Below, one piece after another: positions 1 through 7,326 of a DNA stretch of 64,000 nucleotides. This DNA comes from Clostridiales bacterium (GTDB taxonomy: Bacteria > Bacillota > Clostridia > Christensenellales > Aristaeellaceae). The stretch's first letter is position 1; each line of letters begins with the position of its first letter. The notes beneath the pieces were generated by a model. That model was not told where the DNA came from. It saw nothing but the letters and a program-made list of their open reading frames with translations, and ran no database searches. Location: the NCBI GenBank assembly GCA_004555155.1, contig SFJH01000006.1:1-64000 (forward strand). Reading direction: 5' to 3'. The translations under genes and the position numbers were made by a program.

Positions 1-21
1 GTACAGCGCTGTGATGAGCCC

Positions 22-279
22 AAGGGGCGCTGCCCCTTGGATCCCCGCCAGAGGGGATGATCCCCTCTGGACTCCTTCTCCTGCTGCCGCCGTTCCTATT
101 CCGGCTTTCCTCAGCGTTCCACGAGCGCCTCCGGCGGGCGGGGCTCCGCCCCTGCACCCCGCCAGGGGGATGATCCCCCTGGACCCTTCTCCTGCTGCCG
201 CGGTTTCTATTCTGCCTTTTCTCTGCGTTCCACGAGCGCCTCCGGCGGGACCCCTCTCCTGCTATCGCCGTTTCTACTG
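22..279. repeat. GC-rich dyad repeat, about 2.3 copies of ~111 bp
   Basis: Two imperfect copies (about 22-138 and 139-250) and a truncated third (251-279) share the blocks CCTTCTCCTGCTGCCGC and GCGTTCCACGAGCGCCTCC. Corresponding positions in copies 1 and 2 are 111 bp apart. Each full copy carries two short dyads: GGGGC..GCCCC near its left end, and one centred on GATGATC flanked by runs of G and C. The truncated copy overlaps the last codons and TAG of mnmG. I see no gene in it. It looks like a short, structured intergenic repeat; whether it recurs elsewhere in the genome cannot be seen here. Confidence 0.75.
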
Positions 280-2058
280 TGGTCTGGTTCGCAGCCAGAT
301 CATCAACACGGAAACATCCCCCGGCGACACGCCCGGAATCCTCGAGGCCTGTCCGAGCGAATCCGGTCTCTGCTGATCCAATTTCTGCCGCGCCTCAATC
401 CTCAATCCCGACATATTCAAATAATCCGCATCCTTCGGCAGCGGCGTACTCTCCAACCGTCTAAACTCCTTCTCCGCCGCCGCCTGCCGATCAATATACC
501 CCTCGTACTTCACGCTGATCTCCACCTGCTCGCGCACCTCGTCGCTCAGCTCCGGCAGCTCCGGACGCTCGCTGCGCAGCCCTTCGTAGCTCTCCTCCGT
601 CCGGCGCAGCCGCTCGGTCAGATGCAGCTTATCCAGCGTCCGCCTCGCCCCGAGCGTCTCCTCCCGCTTCCTCAGCATCCTCTCATACCGCTCCCGATCC
701 GCCAATCCCGCGCGATACCCGCGCTCCGTCAATCGCAGATCCGCGTTATCCTGCCGCAGCAGCAGGCGATATTCCGCCCTCGAGGTCATCATGCGATAGG
801 GCTCATCAGTGCCCTTGGTCACCAGATCGTCCACCAGCACGCCGATATACCCATCCGCGCGCGTGAGAATCATGGGCTCCTTCCCCTGCGCATACAATGC
901 AGCGTTCATGCCCGCGTACAATCCCTGCGCAGCGGCCTCCTCATAGCCGGACGTGCCGTTGATCTGGCCCGCCAGATACAGTCCTTCAATATGCTTCGCG
1001 CCCAGCGCGCTGTTCAGCGCCAGCGGATCAATGCAATCGTACTCGATCGCATACGCCAGTCGCAGCACCTTCGCATGCTCCAGCCCCGGCACACTCTCAT
1101 AAATCATCCGCTGCACGTCCTCGGGCATCGACGTGGACATCCCCTGCACATACCATTCGTTGGTGTTCAGCCCCTCCGGCTCCATGAAGATGGGATGGCG
1201 CTCCTTGTCCCGGAACCGGACGACCTTGTCCTCAATGGACGGGCAGTAGCGCGCGCCCGTCCCATGGATCGTTCCGGCGTACATGGGCGCGCGGTGCAGG
1301 TTGTCCAGGATGATCCGGTGCGTTTCGGGCGTGGTGTACGTCAGATAGCACAGCGCCCGGTTCTTCAATCCCTTCGGATCGGTCATGAACGAAAACGGCA
1401 CCACCGGCTCGTCGCCGTACTGGGGCTCCATCTTCGAAAAGTCGATCGTCCGCCCGTCCAGCCGCGCGGGCGTGCCGGTCTTGAACCGGCGGATGGGAAA
1501 GCCCAGCTCGATCAGATTCTTCGTCAGCGCATTGGCGGCCATCAGCCCCTGGGGGCCGCCGTTCCACGAGCATTCACCGATGATGATCCGGCTGTTCAGA
1601 TAGACGCCGCAGGCGATCACAACCGCCCGGCAGCCCACCGTCGCGCCCGTGGTGGTGCGCACGCCGGTCACCCGGCCGTTCTCCACCAGGATGCGCTCCG
1701 CCTCGGCCTGGCGCAGATCCAGCCCTTCGCAGTCGTCCACCGCCCGGCGCATCCGGCGCTGGTACTCCTTCTTGTCCGCCTGCGCCCGCAGCGAGTGCAC
1801 CGCCGGGCCCTTTCCGGTGTTCAGCATCCGCGACTGGATGAACACGTCGTCGATGGCGCGGCCCATCTCGCCGCCCAGCGCGTCCACCTCCCGCACCAGA
1901 TGTCCCTTGGCCGTGCCGCCGATGGACGGGTTGCAGGGCATCATCGCCAGCGAATCCAGATTCATGGTGGTCAGCAGCGTCCGGCAGCCCATCCGCGCGC
2001 AGGCCAGCGCCGCCTCGCACCCCGCGTGTCCCGCGCCGATGACCACAATGTCAAACAT
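274..2058 (-). CDS. mnmG: tRNA uridine-5-carboxymethylaminomethyl synthesis enzyme MnmG (GidA)
   Basis: This FAD enzyme works with the GTPase MnmE to modify the wobble uridine (position 34) of certain tRNAs. The 594-aa product starts with the FAD-binding fold (GAGHAG at residues 8-13) and contains the family signature CNPSIGGTAKGH. The C-terminus GLRIEARQKL...GQASRIPGVSPGD matches the MnmG tail that contacts MnmE. I chose the ATG at 2058 because MFDIVVIGAGHAG is the normal family start; a longer reading from 2142 adds 28 unrelated residues. The protein is slightly shorter than the usual ~620-630 aa but has both ends. mnmE is not in the window. The stop lies inside a truncated intergenic repeat. 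Confidence 0.95.
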   Translation of the reverse strand: MFDIVVIGAGHAGCEAALACARMGCRTLLTTMNLDSLAMMPCNPSIGGTAKGHLVREVDALGGEMGRAIDDVFIQSRMLNTGKGPAVHSLRAQADKKEYQRRMRRAVDDCEGLDLRQAEAERILVENGRVTGVRTTTGATVGCRAVVIACGVYLNSRIIIGECSWNGGPQGLMAANALTKNLIELGFPIRRFKTGTPARLDGRTIDFSKMEPQYGDEPVVPFSFMTDPKGLKNRALCYLTYTTPETHRIILDNLHRAPMYAGTIHGTGARYCPSIEDKVVRFRDKERHPIFMEPEGLNTNEWYVQGMSTSMPEDVQRMIYESVPGLEHAKVLRLAYAIEYDCIDPLALNSALGAKHIEGLYLAGQINGTSGYEEAAAQGLYAGMNAALYAQGKEPMILTRADGYIGVLVDDLVTKGTDEPYRMMTSRAEYRLLLRQDNADLRLTERGYRAGLADRERYERMLRKREETLGARRTLDKLHLTERLRRTEESYEGLRSERPELPELSDEVREQVEISVKYEGYIDRQAAAEKEFRRLESTPLPKDADYLNMSGLRIEARQKLDQQRPDSLGQASRIPGVSPGDVSVLMIWLRTRPQ

Positions 2059-2197
2059 ATCTTGCAAAGCAGGTCTCTCCTCGATCTGATGTCCATAGGA
2101 TGAAGGGCGAAGACAGGCCGTCCTTCCCCCGCGTTTCATCATACCACACTCCTGTATCCACCAGTGGAGAATTCAGAAAATTTTACAGTGCTGTGCA

Positions 2198-2226
2198 TTG
2201 AAATGGAGTTAGGATAGTGATACTAT
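2198..2226 (+). promoter_or_regulatory. Promoter of the feo operon
   Basis: TTGAAA (2198-2203), a 17-bp spacer and TACTAT (2221-2226) form a good housekeeping promoter 53 bp before the feoA start. The dyad ATAGT-GAT-ACTAT overlaps the -10 element, as a repressor site would. Confidence 0.6.
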
Positions 2227-2236
2227 ATTGCCGGAA

Positions 2237-2252
2237 GTTAGATAGCTCTAAC
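2237..2252 (+). promoter_or_regulatory. Candidate DtxR/IdeR-like iron operator
   Basis: GTTAGA-TAGC-TCTAAC is a perfect 6-4-6 inverted repeat at the expected start of the feo transcript. Its core TTAG-N6-CTAA resembles the DtxR/IdeR box (TTAGG..CCTAA type). Placement just downstream of the -10 suits iron-dependent repression. The match is read by eye and the regulator is not in the window. Confidence 0.5.
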
Positions 2253-2278
2253 ATCAATTCTTGCAGAGGTGACTTTTC

Positions 2279-2524
2279 ATGAAGCAGACTCCGGTCGCAT
2301 TGAAATCACTGGCAAACGGACAGTCCGGCATCGTGGAGCGCATCGAGCTGACCGGCGCCACCAAGCGCCGCCTGATCGAGATGGGCATCACGCCCGGCAC
2401 AAAGCTCACCGTGCTCAAGCGCGCGCCGCTGGGCGATCCCATCGAGATCCTGCTGCGCGGCTATTCCCTGACCCTTCGCGGCACGGACGCGGACCGGGTC
2501 TTCGTTTCGGAGGTGGGAAAATGA
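2279..2524 (+). CDS. feoA: Ferrous iron transport protein A (FeoA)
   Basis: An 81-aa SH3-fold cytosolic protein that supports FeoB-mediated Fe(II) uptake. The family pattern is clear: an N-terminal LANGQSGIVERIE strand, then RRLIEMGITPGTKL, then LRGYSLTLR near the C-terminus. AGAGGTGA at 2265-2272 gives a good ribosome site for the ATG at 2279. The TGA overlaps the feoB ATG (ATGA, 2521-2524), so the two are translationally coupled. Length is normal for a stand-alone FeoA. Confidence 0.93.
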   Translation: MKQTPVALKSLANGQSGIVERIELTGATKRRLIEMGITPGTKLTVLKRAPLGDPIEILLRGYSLTLRGTDADRVFVSEVGK

Positions 2525-4671
2525 ACATCACCATCGCCCTGGCCGGCAACCCCAACAGCGGCAAAACCACGCTGTTCAACGCGCTGACCGGCTCCAATCA
2601 GTACGTGGGCAACTGGCCCGGCGTCACCGTGGAGCGCAAGGAGGCCAAGTTCGAAATCGAAGACGATCTGGCGACGCTGGTGGATCTCCCCGGCGTGTAC
2701 TCGCTCTCCCCCTATTCCATCGAGGAAAACATCACCCGCCACTTCATCGCCCAGCACCAGCCGGACGTGGTGCTCAACATCGTGGACGCCACGAATCTGG
2801 AGCGCAATCTGTATCTGACGCTGCAGCTGATGGAGCTGGAGCGCCCGGTGGTGGTGGCGCTGAACCTGATGGACGAGCTGCAGCGCCGGGGCGAGACCAT
2901 CGACTGCGCCCGCCTGTCCAAAGAGCTGGGCGCGCCGGTGGTGCCCATCTCCGCCAAGAAGAAGCAGGGCTTCGACCAGCTGTTCCAGGCCGTGTACGAT
3001 CAGGCCCACAACCCCACGCCGTCCCAGCCCGCCCGCGCCTATGAGCCCTCCACCCGGGACGCCGTGCGCGAGATCGTCGAGGCCCTCGGCGGCTTCACCG
3101 CCCACAGCGCCTTCGACGTGGACGAGCACTTCACCCACCGCGACGAAAACGAGCGCGACGACGACCACAACGCCCGCGCCAGCCACCGCCACATCGGCGG
3201 CTACGACGACGAGGGCGATCTGGACTACGCCCCGCCCACCACGTGGGTGGCGCTGAAGCTGCTGGAGGGCGACGAGCTGCTGAAGGAGTCCGCCCAGCTC
3301 TCCGACGCCCAACGCGCCCGCATCCGCAAATCCGTGAGCGACTACGTCGCCCGGGGCCAGGCCTCGCATCCCGGCATCGATTCGCTGACGCTGGTGGTGG
3401 ACGCGCGCTACCGCCGCATCGACCAGGTGCTGAAGGCCGCGGGCTTCCACCGCAGGGAGCGCGAGATCTCCACCTCCGACAAAATCGACCGCATCGTCAC
3501 CCACAGGTATCTGGCCTTCCCCATCTTCCTGGCGGTGATGGGCCTGATGTTCGCCATCACCTTCGGCTCCATCGGCACCTTCCTGACGGGCCTGACCGAG
3601 TCGCTGGTGGGCTGGATCGGCGATCTGGCCGGCGCGGGACTGGCCGCGGCCAGCGCGCCCGAATGGGTGACCTCGCTGGTGCTGGACGGCGTGATCGCCG
3701 GCGTGGGCGGCGTGCTGGTGTTCCTGCCCCAGATTCTGCTGATCTTCCTGTTCATGTCCGTTCTGGAGGACAGCGGCTACATGTCCCGCGCGGCGTTCAT
3801 CACCGACCGCCTGCTGCGCAAGTTCGGCCTCTCGGGCCGGTCGTTCATCCCGATGCTGATGGGCTTCGGCTGCACCACCACGGCCATCGTGGCCGCCCGC
3901 GGCGTGGAGAACGAGCGCGACCGCCGCATGACCATTCTGCTCACGCCGTTCATGAGCTGCGGCGCGCGGCTGCCGGTGTACGGCCTGTTCACCGCGGCGT
4001 TCTTCCCGGGGAACAAGGCGCTGGTGGTGCTGAGCCTGTACGCGCTGGGCATGCTGATGATGATCGTCTGCGGCCTGATCCTGCGCAAGACCGCCTTCCG
4101 CGAGGGCGATTCCCCATTCCTGATGGAGCTGCCGCCCTACCGCCTGCCCCATCTGAAGAGCGTGCTGCGCCGGCTGTGGGACCGCGCGAAGGACTTCCTG
4201 ACCCGCGCGGGCACGCTGATCTTCGCCATGAGCGTGCTGATCTGGTTCATGCAGAGCTTCTCGCCCACGCTGCAGTGGGTCACGGACTCGGCCCAGTCGA
4301 TCTTCGGCCGCCTGGGCACGTTCATCGCGCCGGTCTTCGCGCCGCTGGGCTTCGGCCAGTGGGAGAAGGGCGTGGCGCTGCTGTCGGGCATGGTGGCCAA
4401 GGAGGCTGTGGTGTCCACGCTGCAGGTGCTCTACGCCGTGGGCAGCGCCAGCGAGCTGACCACCGCCATCGCCGCCCACTTCACGCCCCTGTCGGCCTAC
4501 TCCTTCCTGGTGTTCATCCTGCTGTACACGCCCTGCGTGGCCGCGCTGGCCGCCGCCAGGCGGGAGCTGCACTCCGCGAAATACTTTGTCATGTCCATCT
4601 GCATCCAGCTGGGCACGGCCTATCTGATCTCCATGCTGGTCTATCAGATCGGCAGTCTGTTCATCCATTGA
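2521..4671 (+). CDS. feoB: Ferrous iron transporter FeoB
   Basis: Polytopic inner-membrane Fe(II) transporter with an N-terminal G-protein domain (716 aa). Visible motifs are G1 GNPNSGKT (residues 9-16), G3 DLPG, G4 NLMD and G5 SAK. Two Gate regions follow from about residue 335, including MGFGCTTTAIVAAR with the conserved Cys. The start is the ATG overlapping the feoA stop. Unusual is a His/Asp-rich, low-complexity stretch around residues 199-237 (3115-3231), just after the G-domain, with DEHFTHRDE, DDDHN and SHRH. It could bind metal, but this is inference. The next gene is the small Cys-rich protein often found behind feoB. Confidence 0.95.
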   Translation: MNITIALAGNPNSGKTTLFNALTGSNQYVGNWPGVTVERKEAKFEIEDDLATLVDLPGVYSLSPYSIEENITRHFIAQHQPDVVLNIVDATNLERNLYLTLQLMELERPVVVALNLMDELQRRGETIDCARLSKELGAPVVPISAKKKQGFDQLFQAVYDQAHNPTPSQPARAYEPSTRDAVREIVEALGGFTAHSAFDVDEHFTHRDENERDDDHNARASHRHIGGYDDEGDLDYAPPTTWVALKLLEGDELLKESAQLSDAQRARIRKSVSDYVARGQASHPGIDSLTLVVDARYRRIDQVLKAAGFHRREREISTSDKIDRIVTHRYLAFPIFLAVMGLMFAITFGSIGTFLTGLTESLVGWIGDLAGAGLAAASAPEWVTSLVLDGVIAGVGGVLVFLPQILLIFLFMSVLEDSGYMSRAAFITDRLLRKFGLSGRSFIPMLMGFGCTTTAIVAARGVENERDRRMTILLTPFMSCGARLPVYGLFTAAFFPGNKALVVLSLYALGMLMMIVCGLILRKTAFREGDSPFLMELPPYRLPHLKSVLRRLWDRAKDFLTRAGTLIFAMSVLIWFMQSFSPTLQWVTDSAQSIFGRLGTFIAPVFAPLGFGQWEKGVALLSGMVAKEAVVSTLQVLYAVGSASELTTAIAAHFTPLSAYSFLVFILLYTPCVAALAAARRELHSAKYFVMSICIQLGTAYLISMLVYQIGSLFIH

Positions 4672-4729
4672 CCGTCGCCGCCGCCCGGGCGCCTCGTCCG
4701 GGCGGCGCGGCCGAACGGAGGTGCACCGC

Positions 4730-4891
4730 ATGCTCGCCACGTTCCTCGGCGTCGCCATTCTGGCCGCAGCCGCCGTCATCCTCATCCGCCGCGCCGGGCG
4801 CTTCATCCGGAGCAAGGGCCGTTCCGGCTGCGCAAGCTGCCCCTATTCCGGCTGCTGCCGCGGCTGCGCGCCAGATAAAACAAATTCCTAA
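4730..4891 (+). CDS. FeoB-associated Cys-rich membrane protein
   Basis: A 53-aa protein with one N-terminal transmembrane helix (LATFLGVAILAAAAVILI), a basic stretch and a Cys-rich tail (GCASCPYSGCCRGC, six Cys). This layout matches the short FeoB-associated proteins found after feoB in Clostridia. GGAGGTG is correctly spaced before the ATG at 4730. It lies 58 bp after feoB on the same strand and is probably in the same operon. The role is unproven; a small Fe(II)-binding or stabilising subunit is the usual suggestion. Confidence 0.85.
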   Translation: MLATFLGVAILAAAAVILIRRAGRFIRSKGRSGCASCPYSGCCRGCAPDKTNS

Positions 4892-4912
4892 CACAATTCC
4901 GGAGAAAAACTA

Positions 4913-4941
4913 TTGACAAATGCGCCCGTGTCTGCTATAAT
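4913..4941 (+). promoter_or_regulatory. Consensus promoter of the tRNA cluster
   Basis: TTGACA (4913-4918), exactly 17 bp, then TATAAT (4936-4941): a perfect match to the housekeeping consensus. It lies about 30 bp before the first tRNA, as expected for a strong stable-RNA promoter. Confidence 0.92.
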
Positions 4942-4971
4942 AACAACCGTCTCTTGAGGGCACGGGCCCAT

Positions 4972-5048
4972 CGGGGTGTGGCGCAGTTTGGTAGCGCACG
5001 TGCTTTGGGAGCATGGGGCCGCAGGTTCGAATCCTGTCACCCCGACCA
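4972..5048 (+). tRNA. tRNA-Pro (anticodon TGG)
   Basis: The acceptor arms CGGGGTG and CACCCCG pair fully, and the D and T arms are normal (GGTTCGAATCC). The anticodon stem CGTGC/GCATG frames the loop TTTGGGA, which reads TGG. CCA is encoded at 5046-5048. First tRNA of a three-gene cluster. Confidence 0.95.
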
Positions 5049-5055
5049 TGGATGC

Positions 5056-5130
5056 GACCTCTTGGTCAAGCGGTTAAGACACCGCCCTTTCACGGCGGTA
5101 ACACGGGTTCGAGTCCCGTAGAGGTCGCCA
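5056..5130 (+). tRNA. tRNA-Glu (anticodon TTC)
   Basis: Acceptor arms GACCTCT and AGAGGTC pair. The anticodon stem CCGCC/GGCGG holds the loop CTTTCAC (TTC), and the T arm ACGGGTTCGAGTCCCGT is intact. The discriminator is G and CCA is encoded. It is 7 bp after tRNA-Pro and shares its transcript. Confidence 0.95.
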
Positions 5131-5159
5131 TTTTTCTTTGATGTGCCGTTAGGCGCTCC

Positions 5160-5236
5160 GGGCCTTTAGCTCAGTTGGTTAGAGCAGTCGGCTCATAACC
5201 GATCGGTCCCGGGTTCAAGTCCCTGAAGGCCCACCA
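5160..5236 (+). tRNA. tRNA-Met (anticodon CAT)
   Basis: Acceptor arms GGGCCTT and AAGGCCC pair, the D arm is AGCTCAGTTGGTTAGAGC, and the loop CTCATAA gives anticodon CAT; CCA is encoded. The paired first base and the D-arm sequence favour elongator Met, or an isoleucine tRNA with lysidine, over initiator tRNA. Sequence alone does not separate the first two. Confidence 0.93.
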
Positions 5237-5237
5237 T

Positions 5238-5260
5238 GGTGCGGTAGTTCAGTTGGTGCC
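5238..5260 (+). pseudogene. Truncated tRNA-Asp 5' fragment
   Basis: GGTGCGGTAGTTCAGTTGG is the 5' end (acceptor strand and D arm) of a typical tRNA-Asp. After about 23 bases the similarity stops and a terminator hairpin follows, so the anticodon arm, T arm and 3' acceptor strand are missing. It lies one base after tRNA-Met, where a fourth tRNA of the cluster would sit. It cannot make a functional tRNA. Confidence 0.8.
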
Positions 5261-5263
5261 ATC

Positions 5264-5297
5264 TCCCTTCGATTGCATCGCAGTCGAAGGGATTTTT
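5264..5297 (+). terminator. Terminator of the tRNA cluster
   Basis: The 9-bp perfect stem TCCCTTCGA / TCGAAGGGA (5264-5272 and 5284-5292), with an 11-nt loop, is followed by TTTTT. It ends the tRNA transcript directly after the broken tRNA-Asp. Confidence 0.85.
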
Positions 5298-5321
5298 CAT
5301 TCCTGAAAATTCGCCCGCAAG

Positions 5322-5358
5322 AAAACCGCCGGCCGGATGCCATTCATCCGTCCGGCGG
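5322..5358 (-). terminator. Terminator of the 5371-5850 gene
   Basis: A 14-bp stem with one mismatch (5326-5339 with 5345-5358) and a 5-nt loop; on the minus strand it is followed by TTTT. It lies 12 bp after the stop of the minus-strand membrane-protein gene. Confidence 0.75.
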
Positions 5359-5370
5359 TCTTTCGTTCGG

Positions 5371-5850
5371 TTATTCGGCGGAATCATCCTCGTCCGCCGA
5401 AGCTGTATGCTTCTTTTTCTTTCCCGCGCCTGCGCCGGCAATCACGCCGAAGCAGCCCAGCGCCGCAAAGAACGCGCCCACGCCGAAATCCTTGACAAAT
5501 TCGCCCTGAATCTCGCCGTCGTCCATGATCACCTGGAAAAACTCGCCCTCGGTCATCGCGTAGGCCTTTTCCAGTTCGGACAACTCCTCGTACTGCTCGC
5601 GATAAACGTCGTAAACCTGGTACGCATAGGAGCCCGCATTGCCCGCCAGCACGGCCAGCAGCACGCACACGATCAGCACGGCAACCTTCGCCTTGCCCGG
5701 ACGGCCCTTCAGCAGGTCATAGCCCTTGCCCGCCAGCAGCGCGATCACCAGACCCACGATGCTGGCCATGTAGCCCGCGATGCCAACCAGCGCCCAGAGC
5801 GCCGCGCCGATGGCCGCGCCAATCAGCGCGCCGATCAGGCCGGTCAGCAC
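5371..5850 (-). CDS. Hypothetical membrane protein, 159 aa
   Basis: Not recognised. Residues about 1-40 form one or two Gly/Ala-rich hydrophobic segments (ALIGAAIGAALWALVGIAG), a third hydrophobic segment lies at about 54-72, and a last one near 126-143 is followed by a KKKK cluster and an acidic tail. An acidic, Glu-rich soluble stretch sits between the last two. The start is GTG at 5850, preceded by AAGGGGGAAGC; an in-frame TAA at 5860-5862 rules out a longer product. It has its own promoter at 5909-5937 and a terminator, so it is probably monocistronic. Confidence 0.7.
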   Translation of the reverse strand: MLTGLIGALIGAAIGAALWALVGIAGYMASIVGLVIALLAGKGYDLLKGRPGKAKVAVLIVCVLLAVLAGNAGSYAYQVYDVYREQYEELSELEKAYAMTEGEFFQVIMDDGEIQGEFVKDFGVGAFFAALGCFGVIAGAGAGKKKKHTASADEDDSAE

Positions 5851-5859
5851 GCTTCCCCC

Positions 5860-5874
5860 TTATTCTTCCCTCAT
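5860..5874 (-). other. Four-codon leader ORF (MREE) before the 5850 start
   Basis: AGGAGGG precedes an ATG at 5874 that encodes only Met-Arg-Glu-Glu before TAA. The stop lies nine bases before the GTG of the membrane-protein gene. The leader has a better ribosome site than the gene itself, so it may feed ribosomes to the GTG start. Chance cannot be excluded for so short a frame. Confidence 0.4.
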
Positions 5875-5908
5875 GTTGACTTCCCTCCTGTTATAAGTAT
5901 ACCTTCCT

Positions 5909-5937
5909 TTTATACCATAACCGGCGAGGTCTGTCAA
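5909..5937 (-). promoter_or_regulatory. Promoter of the 5371-5850 gene
   Basis: On the minus strand, TTGACA (5932-5937), a 17-bp spacer and TATAAA (5909-5914). It begins only 3 bp after the aldehyde dehydrogenase stop, so the membrane-protein gene need not depend on that operon. Confidence 0.8.
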
Positions 5938-5940
5938 TAC

Positions 5941-7326
5941 TCACTTCAGGAACATGCGGATGAGCCGATCCTTGCCCGCGCCGTAGGGCTGATAGCGCAT
6001 GGGCAGGTCGAGCCAGGTCTTCTTGTCCACGATGCTCTTCCAGTGGGTGAAGGTGTCGAAGCCGGTCTTGCCGTGATAGCCGCCCATGCCGCTGCCGCCC
6101 ACGCCGCCGAAGGGCATGTTCGACGTGGCCAGGTGGATGATGGTGTCGTTGACGCAGCCGCCGCCGAACCGCGCCGTATCCATCACCCGGCGCTGCGCGG
6201 CGCGATCCTCGCTGAAGAAGTACAGCGCCAGCGGATGGGGCCGCGCGTCGATCTCCCGGAGCGCGTCGTCCAGGCTCTCATAGGTCAGCACCGGAAGCAC
6301 CGGGCCGAAGATCTCCTCGCCCATCACCGCGTCCTCAAAGGTCACATTGTCCATCACCGTGGGCGCGATGCGCAGCGACGCCGCATCCGAATCGCCGCCG
6401 CACACCACCTTCTCCGGGTCGATCAGGCCGAGGATGCGGTCGAAGTGCTTGCGGTTGACGATACGGCCGTAGTTCGGATTGTCCAGCGGACGCTCGCCGA
6501 ACTGGGCGGCGATTTCCCGCCGGATCGCCTGAATCAGCGGCTCGCGGACGGCGGCGTCGCAGTACACGTAATCCGGCGCGACGCAGGTCTGGCCGCAGTT
6601 CAGATACTTGCCGAACACGATCCGCCGCGCGGCCAGCTTCAGGTTCGCCGTGCGGTCCACGATGCAGGGGCTCTTGCCGCCCAGCTCCAGCGTCACGGGG
6701 GTCAGATGGGCCGCGGCCTTCTGCATCACCAGTCGGCCCACGTTCACGCCGCCGGTGAAGAAGATGTAGTCAAATTCGCACTCCAGCAGCGCGGCGTTCT
6801 CCTCGCGCCCGCCGGTCACCACGAAGGCCCAGGACTCCGGCAGCGCGCTGCGGAACAGCTTTTCCAGCGCCGCGCTGGTGGCCGGAGCGTAGGCGCTGGG
6901 CTTGATCACCACGGTGTTGCCCGCGGCCAGCGCGTCGATGGCCGGCTCCAGCGCCAGCATCAGCGGATAGTTCCACGGGCTCATCACCAGCACCGTTCCG
7001 TAGGGACAGGGCAGCTGAAAGCTGCTGGCCGCGAACTGCGCCAGCGGCGTGCGCACGCGCCGGGGCTTCGCATAGCCGCCGAGACGGCGCAGCATGTGGT
7101 TCAGCTCGGACAGCGCCATGCCCGTCTCGCACATGTAGCTCTCCGACGGGCTCTTGCCCAGATCGGCCTTCAGCGCGTCGTTCAGCTCGCCCTCCATGGC
7201 AATCAGCGCCGCCCGCAGGCTGCGCAGCGCGGTCCTGCGCGCCTTGACCGGGCGGGTCAGGCCCTCGGCGAAGAACGCCCGCTGCGCCTGAAGCTTCTCC
7301 TGCAATTCACTTGCGTTCATGATCAT
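5941..7326 (-). CDS. NAD(P)-dependent aldehyde dehydrogenase
   Basis: A 461-aa aldehyde dehydrogenase superfamily member that oxidises an aldehyde to the acid. The cofactor-loop motif ELGGKSPCIV and the catalytic Cys in NCGQTCVAPDYV are present, followed by EEIFGPVLPV. Length and the hydrophobic C-terminal region fit the class-3/YwdH-type subgroup used on medium or fatty aldehydes. Its ATG overlaps the TGA of the upstream alcohol dehydrogenase (ATGA, 7323-7326), so the pair can act in sequence: alcohol to aldehyde to acid. An alternative ATG two codons later (7320) is possible. The substrate is unknown. Confidence 0.9.
   Translation of the reverse strand: MIMNASELQEKLQAQRAFFAEGLTRPVKARRTALRSLRAALIAMEGELNDALKADLGKSPSESYMCETGMALSELNHMLRRLGGYAKPRRVRTPLAQFAASSFQLPCPYGTVLVMSPWNYPLMLALEPAIDALAAGNTVVIKPSAYAPATSAALEKLFRSALPESWAFVVTGGREENAALLECEFDYIFFTGGVNVGRLVMQKAAAHLTPVTLELGGKSPCIVDRTANLKLAARRIVFGKYLNCGQTCVAPDYVYCDAAVREPLIQAIRREIAAQFGERPLDNPNYGRIVNRKHFDRILGLIDPEKVVCGGDSDAASLRIAPTVMDNVTFEDAVMGEEIFGPVLPVLTYESLDDALREIDARPHPLALYFFSEDRAAQRRVMDTARFGGGCVNDTIIHLATSNMPFGGVGGSGMGGYHGKTGFDTFTHWKSIVDKKTWLDLPMRYQPYGAGKDRLIRMFLK

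Noticed and set aside
11..376. 121-residue plus-strand frame
   Set aside because: It reads the GC-dyad repeat and the antisense of mnmG; Pro/Ala-rich low complexity with no ribosome site.
2461..4815. 784-residue minus-strand frame
   Set aside because: Fully antisense to feoB with a His/Gln/Arg-rich composition typical of GC-rich shadow frames.
5160..5236. Initiator tRNA-Met
   Set aside because: The first base pair is G-C and the anticodon stem lacks the three G-C pairs of an initiator, so elongator Met or Ile-type is more likely.
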